Assembly (NCBI GenBank): GCA_001438605.1
Contig: LIDE01000012.1
Location: forward strand, 26,001-90,000
From: SAR92 bacterium BACL16 MAG-120619-bin48
GTDB taxonomy: Bacteria; Pseudomonadota; Gammaproteobacteria; Pseudomonadales; Porticoccaceae
Length of the DNA: 64,000 nucleotides
Direction: 5' to 3'
The notes below the pieces were generated by a model that saw nothing but the letters and a program-made list of their open reading frames with translations, was not told the DNA's origin and searched no databases. Position 1 is the first letter of the stretch, and every line of letters starts with the position of its first letter. Of this stretch, positions 58,552-64,000 are shown one piece after another. A program made the translations under genes and the position numbers.

Positions 58552-58589
58552 TAGACACAGCAGTAATTACGACAAACCTGGAGACACAA

Positions 58590-59483
58590 ATGTTTAGAAT
58601 CGGTTTATTTCTTCTCACTAACGTGGCCATTATTGCGGTCGCGAGTATTACCTTAAGCCTGCTCGGGGTGAGCGGTATTTTGGCCAACAACGGCGTTGAC
58701 CTAGATCTAGGGTCTCTGCTGATTTTCTGCGCAGTGTTTGGCTTTGCCGGATCTTTTATTTCCCTCCTGCTGTCCAAATTTATGGCGAAAATGTCCAGCG
58801 GCACGAAGATTATCAGCCAACCGCAAAATGACGATGAGCGCTGGCTGCTGACGACGGTTGCTGAACTGGCCAAAAAAGCCGATATCGGAATGCCCGAAGT
58901 CGGTATCTTCCCAGCGCAGCAATCGAATGCCTTCGCCACGGGTTGGAATAGAAACAACGCGCTTGTCGCCGTAAGCGCAGGATTGTTGCAGCGTTTCAGC
59001 CGCGACGAAGTGCGCGCCGTGCTGGCTCACGAAATTGGCCATGTTGCCAATGGCGACATGATCACCCTGAGTCTGGTGCAGGGCGTGGTCAACACCTTTG
59101 TGATGTTTTTTGCCCGCTTGATTGGCTTCTTTGTCGACCGCGTAATCTTGAAAAACGAACGAGGCTTAGGCCTTGGCTACTGGATTACCACTATCGTCGC
59201 AGAAATTTTTCTGGGCATTCTCGCATCCATCATCGTTATGTGGTTTTCGCGCAGACGAGAGTTCCGCGCGGATGCTGCCGGCGCAGAGCTCGCCGGGCGT
59301 TCAGCGATGATTGGCGCGTTGCGCAAACTTCAGGAAGAGACCAAGGCGCACGTATCAAACCAGATGCCAGACACATTAACGGCGTTCGGCATCTCGTCCG
59401 GCTGGAAGCAGCGCACCTCGAAGTTATTTATGACTCACCCACCGCTTGAAGAGCGAATTGAGGCGCTGCGCTTTGGTCAGTAA
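58590..59483 (+). CDS. htpX: Membrane zinc protease HtpX
   Basis: A 297-residue M48 protease that removes damaged membrane proteins. It has two N-terminal helices (about residues 4-28 and 40-62), the zinc motif HEIGH (147-151), two further helices, and the third ligand Glu in the [14 protein letters not shown] segment. The frame extends to 58524, but the ATG at 58590 with CTGGAGAC upstream gives the exact family start. A heat-shock-type promoter precedes it. Confidence 0.96.
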   Translation: MFRIGLFLLTNVAIIAVASITLSLLGVSGILANNGVDLDLGSLLIFCAVFGFAGSFISLLLSKFMAKMSSGTKIISQPQNDDERWLLTTVAELAKKADIGMPEVGIFPAQQSNAFATGWNRNNALVAVSAGLLQRFSRDEVRAVLAHEIGHVANGDMITLSLVQGVVNTFVMFFARLIGFFVDRVILKNERGLGLGYWITTIVAEIFLGILASIIVMWFSRRREFRADAAGAELAGRSAMIGALRKLQEETKAHVSNQMPDTLTAFGISSGWKQRTSKLFMTHPPLEERIEALRFGQ

Positions 59484-59889
59484 CCCTGACACGCAGCAGA
59501 GCATCGATCGCGATTATTTTCTCTGCTGCCTCAGCGACCTCGAGGATTTGCAAACCATCGAGCTGACGATTGCCGATCGTCAGCTCTTCGCAATTCGTCA
59601 GGACAACCAGCTGTTTGCCTATTGGAACAGCTGTCCGCATATGGGGGTGCCACTTAATTGGCGGCCCGAGAGATTTTTAGACTTAGATCGAACCTTTTTG
59701 CAGTGCTCGTCACACGGTGCACTGTTTCAAATTCACGACGGCGAGTGCGTCGCAGGGCCCTGCGTGAGCGATCACCTGACTGTCATTAGCTTAAAGGCCG
59801 AGGGCGACCACTATTTTATTTCCGCCAATCAGCCACTGCCGGCGCCGTTGATCAATCTACGCGCTGCAGCTATGCGTGATCTCGACTAG
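59473..59889 (+). CDS. Small Rieske 2Fe-2S ferredoxin-like protein
   Basis: A protein of about 138 residues with a single Rieske domain; the cluster ligands are in [11 protein letters not shown] (Cys, His) and [16 protein letters not shown] (Cys, His). It resembles stand-alone Rieske ferredoxins; its partner is unknown. No ATG or GTG is suitable. The TTG at 59473, with GAGG nine bases upstream, overlaps the htpX stop by 11 bases, suggesting translational coupling. TTGs at 59446 and 59458 are alternatives. Confidence 0.78.
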   Translation: MVSNPDTQQSIDRDYFLCCLSDLEDLQTIELTIADRQLFAIRQDNQLFAYWNSCPHMGVPLNWRPERFLDLDRTFLQCSSHGALFQIHDGECVAGPCVSDHLTVISLKAEGDHYFISANQPLPAPLINLRAAAMRDLD

Positions 59890-59899
59890 TCTCTAGAAA

Positions 59900-60589
59900 C
59901 TAGAGCTTGAAGGGCAGAGGGCGCTGCAAGCGTATATCAGCGCCATCAAAATCCGCCTGCCACGCCAAAACTTCAACGCCGCTGGCCATGGCCTCAGCGA
60001 GTGTCTCTGCGTAGACTCGGTCGATATGCGAGGCAACAGAAACCCTGTCAACGCCGCTCAGCTGAACACAGAATAGCAGCACTGCACGATGCCCCGCCGC
60101 AACCATGGCCGACAGTTCCCGCAGATGTTTCGCGCCACGTGCGGTCACAGCATCTGGAAACTGTGCGCAGCCATTGCCGCAATCTAGGGTAACGTTTTTT
60201 ACCTCGACGTAGCAGGATTCACCGTCGCGTTCAAGCAACAAGTCGATGCGGCTCTTTTCGTCGCCATAGCGCACCTCACTGCGAATCGTCGAATAGCCGC
60301 AGAGGTCAGGTATCAGATCAGCCTCTATTGCCCCTTTTACCAGCGCGTTGGGGCGAGCGGTGTTGACCCCAGCAAGATTGCCAAAGGCCGTTGTCACGAT
60401 TTCTAATGTGCCGACCAATTTGCGCTTCGGATTATCGGAGAGCGAATACCAGCAGGGCGAGCCCTCGACTAAGCAATTCTGCATAGAACCTGTGTTTGCG
60501 CAATGTAGGGTCAGGAGCTCGCCACTCTCGGTTTGGACGTCGGCAAAAAACCGTTTATAGCGTTTCAAGAAAAAAGCACGGTGCAACAC
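59900..60589 (-). CDS. sfsA: Sugar fermentation stimulation protein A homologue
   Basis: A 229-residue SfsA protein: RYKRFFADVQ, HCANTGSMQNC, YSLSDNPKRKL and LLERDGESCYVEVKNVTL are family hallmarks, the last containing nuclease-fold acidic residues. The biochemical role is unsettled; DNA binding or nuclease activity has been proposed. The start is GTG at 60589; a stop lies only seven codons further upstream. It is divergent from dksA, the usual arrangement. Confidence 0.93.
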   Translation of the reverse strand: MLHRAFFLKRYKRFFADVQTESGELLTLHCANTGSMQNCLVEGSPCWYSLSDNPKRKLVGTLEIVTTAFGNLAGVNTARPNALVKGAIEADLIPDLCGYSTIRSEVRYGDEKSRIDLLLERDGESCYVEVKNVTLDCGNGCAQFPDAVTARGAKHLRELSAMVAAGHRAVLLFCVQLSGVDRVSVASHIDRVYAETLAEAMASGVEVLAWQADFDGADIRLQRPLPFKL

Positions 60590-60784
60590 GTATAACCCAC
60601 TCTTTGATTAATTTCAGTCGTCGAGTGGCAATACTAGCAGTTTATGTTATGAATAAGAGGTGTAAAAAATCGTGATGTCTCTCAGGCAGACATTATGATT
60701 GAGAGAGATACGGTGATTAATCCCTGCTCTCAGCAAAAAATGCGGCGGTGCTAGAGTTTTTATCGGGATTACGTTAAATTTCTC

Positions 60785-60813
60785 TTGAATAATTGGCTCA
60801 ATGTCTCTATAAA
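60785..60813 (+). promoter_or_regulatory. Sigma-70 type promoter for dksA
   Basis: TTGAAT (60785-60790) and TATAAA (60808-60813) are spaced by exactly 17 bases, about 46 bases before the dksA ATG. Rather few other candidates exist in this 270-bp sfsA-dksA gap. Confidence 0.7.
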
Positions 60814-60859
60814 CTCACGTCCTTTAATCTAGCCTAATAACTCAACACGGACTTTAGGG

Positions 60860-61327
60860 ATGGCAACAGCGAAAACCAAATCGACTTCAACTGCTAACGC
60901 AAGCAGCTCAACGACCCTTCATGGGCTTTCTCCTTATGTGGAGAAAAAAAATGAAGAGTACATGAACGAAAATCAGCGCAAGCACTTCAAGCAGATTCTC
61001 CAAGCTTGGCGCCGCGAGCTTATGGAAGAAGTGGATCGCACCGTTAATCACATGAAAGACGAAGCCGCTAACTTTCCGGATCCTGCCGACCGAGCAACGC
61101 AAGAAGAAGAGTTTAGCCTTGAACTGCGAACTCGCGACCGCGAACGCAAGCTGATCAAAAAAATTGATAAAACTTTGTTGCGCGTCGAAGACAATGACTA
61201 CGGGTTTTGTGACCAATGTGGCGTTGATATCGGTATACGACGTCTTGAAGCTCGCCCAACCGCTGACCTTTGCGTCGACTGTAAGACTCTTGACGAAATT
61301 AAAGAAAAACAGATCACTGGCGGCTAA
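60860..61327 (+). CDS. dksA: RNA polymerase-binding transcription factor DksA
   Basis: A 155-residue protein that enters the RNA polymerase secondary channel and works with ppGpp. It has a coiled coil (about residues 35-110) whose tip [14 protein letters not shown] carries the two functional Asp residues. A four-Cys zinc finger follows ([14 protein letters not shown]). The N-terminal 17 residues are Ser/Thr/Ala-rich. In many gammaproteobacteria it precedes gluQ, as here. Confidence 0.97.
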   Translation: MATAKTKSTSTANASSSTTLHGLSPYVEKKNEEYMNENQRKHFKQILQAWRRELMEEVDRTVNHMKDEAANFPDPADRATQEEEFSLELRTRDRERKLIKKIDKTLLRVEDNDYGFCDQCGVDIGIRRLEARPTADLCVDCKTLDEIKEKQITGG

Positions 61328-61338
61328 CCTGCCAATCA

Positions 61339-61408
61339 ATCTACTGCAAAAATACCACGGCACGCGCGCAGCGGCGGCGACTGCCTATTACTTGCAGTAG
61401 ATTTTTTT
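61339..61408 (+). terminator. Terminator-like hairpin between dksA and gluQ
   Basis: A perfect 11-bp inverted repeat (ATCTACTGCAA at 61339-61349, TTGCAGTAGAT at 61392-61402) encloses a GC-rich 42-base loop and is followed by a seven-T tract ending at 61408, the base before the gluQ ATG. The loop holds smaller GC-rich inverted repeats (GGCA ... TGCC) that could extend the fold. A terminator at this position is known in Shigella dksA-gluQ. Confidence 0.7.
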
Positions 61409-62338
61409 ATGGACAAAAAGCCCTATATTGGCCGCTTTGCCCCTTCCCCCACCGGTCCCCTGCACTTTGGCTCACTGATATGTGCCTTAGGCAGTTATCT
61501 TGATGCACATCACAACGCAGGCCGCTGGCTGGTCAGAATTGAAGACATTGATCCTCCGCGAGAAGTCCCAGGCGCCACGACAACAATACTGCACCAATTG
61601 GAAGACCACGGTCTGGTATGGCAGGGTGACCTGCTCTATCAAAGCGCGCGCCTACCTGCCTATAGAGACGCCTTAGAGCAACTTCAGGCCGCAGGGCTCA
61701 CCTATCACTGTGATTGCACGCGGCAGCGAATTGTTTCTCTCGGTAGTATTTATGATGGGCACTGTCGCCACCGACAGTTATCAGCACAGGGCGCGATCCG
61801 CCTGCTCACACCCGCCGCTGACTGCGCGCATGCCAGCTTGCGTTTTAACGACCTTGTTATGGGTGACTACCAACAAAACCTTGCCACTCAAGTGGGTGAT
61901 TTTGTTCTGCAGCGCCGCGATGGGTTATTTTCCTATCAACTCGCGGTGACTGTTGATGACCTCTTTCAGAATATTACCCATGTTGTGCGCGGCGCCGATT
62001 TACTCGACTCCACGCCGCGACAACTCTATTTGCGACAACTCTACTCTCGAGAGTGCCTAGCGCTACCTGTCGCTCAGTCTGCCGCACCCCACTTCGCACA
62101 TCTGCCTCTTGCAACCAACGCGGAAGGACAGAAACTCAGCAAGCAAAACTTCGCCAAACCATTGCTAAAGGGTGATGAAGCCAACAATCTCTGGCAGGCG
62201 CTGCTCTGGTTGCGGCAATCACCCCCGCGAGAATTGCAGCTATGCTCGGTGCAAGAACTGCTCGACTGGGCGATTCCACACTGGCAACTGGCGGCAGTGC
62301 CCAAGCAGCTGAACTTGCCTGCTCCCAGCAGTTATTAA
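61409..62338 (+). CDS. gluQ: Glutamyl-queuosine tRNA(Asp) synthetase
   Basis: A 309-residue GluRS-like enzyme without anticodon-binding domain, which adds Glu to queuosine 34 of tRNA-Asp. It has YIGRFAPSPTGPLHFGS (HIGH motif), a zinc site around CDCTR and GHCRHRQL, and the KMSKS-like KLSKQNFAKPL. The usual family N-terminus supports the ATG at 61409, yet no Shine-Dalgarno is present because a T-tract abuts the start codon. Confidence 0.95.
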   Translation: MDKKPYIGRFAPSPTGPLHFGSLICALGSYLDAHHNAGRWLVRIEDIDPPREVPGATTTILHQLEDHGLVWQGDLLYQSARLPAYRDALEQLQAAGLTYHCDCTRQRIVSLGSIYDGHCRHRQLSAQGAIRLLTPAADCAHASLRFNDLVMGDYQQNLATQVGDFVLQRRDGLFSYQLAVTVDDLFQNITHVVRGADLLDSTPRQLYLRQLYSRECLALPVAQSAAPHFAHLPLATNAEGQKLSKQNFAKPLLKGDEANNLWQALLWLRQSPPRELQLCSVQELLDWAIPHWQLAAVPKQLNLPAPSSY

Positions 62339-62463
62339 TCCCTCAACCAATAGCTCCACTGCCGTCTCAACTACCCTCTCAAGAGCGGCACATTTGCTTT
62401 GCACCTCGAGCTTGCATACCATCGTGGCTAAATTCATCGTGGCGATTAGCGCCGAGCGTTGTC

Positions 62464-62640
62464 ATGCTTAACTATCGACTAGTGGCTGTTCTTATTTTTC
62501 TCAGCAGTGTGTTTGTGCCGCTGGCCTCAAAGTGGGCCGCTGAGTCGCACGGGAGCTGGTTCAGACCCTTTGTTGTCTGGGCAATTATTGTCTTTGCTGC
62601 CTATATTTTGCAGCGTCACAGGACCACTAATGAGTCTTGA
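62464..62640 (+). CDS. cbrX: Small membrane protein upstream of cbrA (CbrX-like)
   Basis: A 58-residue protein with two hydrophobic helices (about residues 5-22 and 33-50) and a short basic tail. In Pseudomonas a small ORF named cbrX occupies the same place and overlaps cbrA. Here the stop overlaps the cbrA start by 11 bases, so cbrA translation is likely coupled to it. A longer reading of the same frame from 62242 runs inside gluQ and is not supported. Assignment rests on synteny and size. Confidence 0.72.
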   Translation: MLNYRLVAVLIFLSSVFVPLASKWAAESHGSWFRPFVVWAIIVFAAYILQRHRTTNES

Positions 62641-64000
62641 AATCACCCTACTCACGTTGACCTTCATCGCGGTCGGCGGGCTGCTCTCTTTTATACTGTC
62701 AACCTTTGGCGGCAAGACCGGGCACAGCCTAATCCTTGTGTTGGCGCTGTTTTCCGGTAGTGGCGTGCTTTTGGCGATGGGCTCCATCGAAATGGCTGGC
62801 CGCTACGGGTACAGTACATTGCTGGCACTCTTTGCCTTCACCATGGTGTTTGTCTTTTCGCCCCTTATCTTCTACCCCATTCGCCGGCTCAACGGCATTA
62901 TTCGACTGGCTTCGGTAGCAGATTTTTTAACCTTTCGGTTCCGCGGTAAGTCGGTGGCAGTAGTCGTTTGCAGCGCATTTGTGCTGGCGACAGTGCCGCT
63001 TTTCATCGCCCAGCTCAGAGCCTTAACGTCCGTCAGCAGCTTTCTTTTTGGCGACGAGAAGTTACTGCTCTTAGTTGCCATATTTACGATTATTGTGGTC
63101 TTTAATTGGCGCTCGATAGAGGCCAACCTCGTCACCTCTTTGCGCTGGATTATGGCTGCGGCGGGGTTGTTACTGCTGGTGGCTCTCGCGCTCTCGGCGC
63201 TGGTATCCGTCAATGCTATTTTTGGTGGCATCAACGATATGAACACTTGGGTTATCGACAGCGGCCAGCGATTTATTGTCCAGCGTATGGACTCTTCCTA
63301 CAGCCTGTTTGTGATTTTTTTAGCGGCGAGTTTTGCGCTGCCAGTGAACTTCACCATTGTTATCTCTGAGTATATTTCCAACAAGCAGTCGGGTATGACC
63401 GCGTGGGCCTACCCGCTGCTGATGCTGCTTGCCAGTATTCCGATCTTTCCACTGCTGTGGTCGGGGATTGCCGTGCAATCTGCCTCGCCACTGCAAGACT
63501 ACTTGTTCGCCCTTCCAGCAATCACTGGGCATCCTGCAGTGGCTGCCCTCGGTGCCGCCAGCATTATTCTGGTCGCTATTGCTCTGCTGTGCAGCCTGTC
63601 AACCATGCTGGCTAAAATGGTGCTCAACAGTTTTGTGTTGCCGACCAAAAAACTGCAAGAGCAGCCTCAGCTCAGCCGCTGGATAAACTCCCGATTGCTC
63701 ATTATCTCCAGTGGCCTGCTGCTGGCCTGTGCGCTGCTTGATGCCTTGGTTAAAAACACCAGCATTACCGACCTTTACTTAATTGGATTTGCAGGGCTGG
63801 CGCAGCTAACGCCCGGTATGCTCGCCGCAATTTATATACCGACTGCGAATCGCCGAGGGTTTATCGTCGGTCTGGTCGGGGGCATGCTGATATGGCTTGT
63901 CACCTTAGTGTTACCGCTATTTTTCGGCGACTGGAGCGGCCACGTTCCCGGCACATCGATTCATGTGACGACCGGAATGCAGAGCTGGGATGTCTGGGCC
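62630..64000 (+). CDS. cbrA: Sensor histidine kinase CbrA, N-terminal transporter-like part (truncated by window edge)
   Basis: The frame runs open from ATG 62630 to the end of the window (457 codons). The visible part is a polytopic sodium/solute symporter (SSS)-like domain with about 12 helices, including YPIRRLNGIIRLASVADFLT and NFTIVISEYISN. CbrA proteins couple this domain to PAS and histidine kinase domains that lie beyond the window. The CbrAB pair controls carbon/nitrogen use in pseudomonads, and the dksA-gluQ-cbrX-cbrA order supports the call. The kinase part is not seen. Confidence 0.85.
   Translation, partial: MSLEITLLTLTFIAVGGLLSFILSTFGGKTGHSLILVLALFSGSGVLLAMGSIEMAGRYGYSTLLALFAFTMVFVFSPLIFYPIRRLNGIIRLASVADFLTFRFRGKSVAVVVCSAFVLATVPLFIAQLRALTSVSSFLFGDEKLLLLVAIFTIIVVFNWRSIEANLVTSLRWIMAAAGLLLLVALALSALVSVNAIFGGINDMNTWVIDSGQRFIVQRMDSSYSLFVIFLAASFALPVNFTIVISEYISNKQSGMTAWAYPLLMLLASIPIFPLLWSGIAVQSASPLQDYLFALPAITGHPAVAALGAASIILVAIALLCSLSTMLAKMVLNSFVLPTKKLQEQPQLSRWINSRLLIISSGLLLACALLDALVKNTSITDLYLIGFAGLAQLTPGMLAAIYIPTANRRGFIVGLVGGMLIWLVTLVLPLFFGDWSGHVPGTSIHVTTGMQSWDVWA

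Noticed and set aside
62242-62463. Extension of the small cbrX frame into gluQ
   Set aside because: The extra residues overlap the conserved gluQ C-terminal coding region and resemble no protein; the ATG at 62464 begins a neat two-helix protein.
1-64000. tRNA, rRNA and RNase P RNA genes
   Set aside because: Intergenic regions were read for tRNA T-arm and cloverleaf patterns and for conserved RNA blocks; none was convincing. A covariance-model scan (tRNAscan-SE, Infernal) would settle this.

Overview
This window is a contiguous stretch of chromosome from a gammaproteobacterium. Gene order repeatedly matches blocks known from Pseudomonas: wrbA-DUF2069, hda-DUF2066-purMN-DUF3108-DUF3014, dcd-apbC-metG-rsxABCDGE, rsmI-lpoA-yraN-diaA-dolP, rplM-rpsI-petA-cyt b/c1-sspAB, fimX-serB-AhpA, and sfsA-dksA-gluQ-cbrX-cbrA. 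The intermediate base composition, the Na+ and Rnf-type transporters and the style of the TonB receptor suggest a marine relative of the Cellvibrionales/Spongiibacter kind; that placement is inference. No rRNA, tRNA, CRISPR array, transposase or prophage gene was recognised. Almost all the DNA is coding, and most genes look intact.

Layout. 1-7.8 kb: the end of a WrbA-like flavoprotein, a DUF2069 membrane protein and sppA; then hda and a DUF2066 exported protein on the minus strand, divergent from purM-purN; then two envelope proteins (DUF3108, DUF3014) ending at a strong bidirectional terminator. 7.9-19 kb: dcd and apbC (minus), metG, the complete rsxABCDGE electron-transport operon, and a thiamine-diphosphate enzyme placed directly behind rsxE. 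19-24 kb: a VOC protein, a serine/threonine dehydratase, corA, an MscS-type channel and argG. 24-26.6 kb: a cell-surface-signalling cassette (FecI-like sigma factor, FecR-like regulator) whose TonB-dependent receptor is reduced to an N-terminal remnant. 26.7-35.6 kb: an orphan formyltransferase divergent from pyrC-rnt; a minus-strand cluster of secreted serine protease, FHA membrane protein and AGCS symporter; and maeB. 35.6-42.3 kb: rsmI divergent from lpoA-yraN-diaA-dolP (ribosome methylation, peptidoglycan synthase activation, replication timing, outer-membrane integrity), then a thiolase and sspB-sspA. 42.4-47.3 kb: the cytochrome bc1 complex encoded as Rieske protein plus a single cytochrome b-c1 fusion, then rpsI-rplM and zapE. 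47.5-59.9 kb: zapG, comF, cysE, a PilZ protein and a FimX-like protein, serB, an AhpA-type membrane protein, a small repeat-tailed protein, a second cysE, an M15 peptidase, htpX and a small Rieske protein. 59.9-64 kb: sfsA, dksA, gluQ, cbrX and the truncated start of cbrA.

The points most worth a second look are the single-ORF cytochrome b/c1; the decayed TonB receptor beside an intact sigma/anti-sigma pair, with an in-frame internal start and second signal peptide; a comF gene whose only well-placed start codon is ATT behind a GGAGG; a dksA-gluQ terminator-like hairpin whose U-tract touches the gluQ start codon; and a heat-shock-type promoter in front of htpX. I did not find a clearly new multi-gene defence or mobile system. 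Most of the window is conserved core genome.
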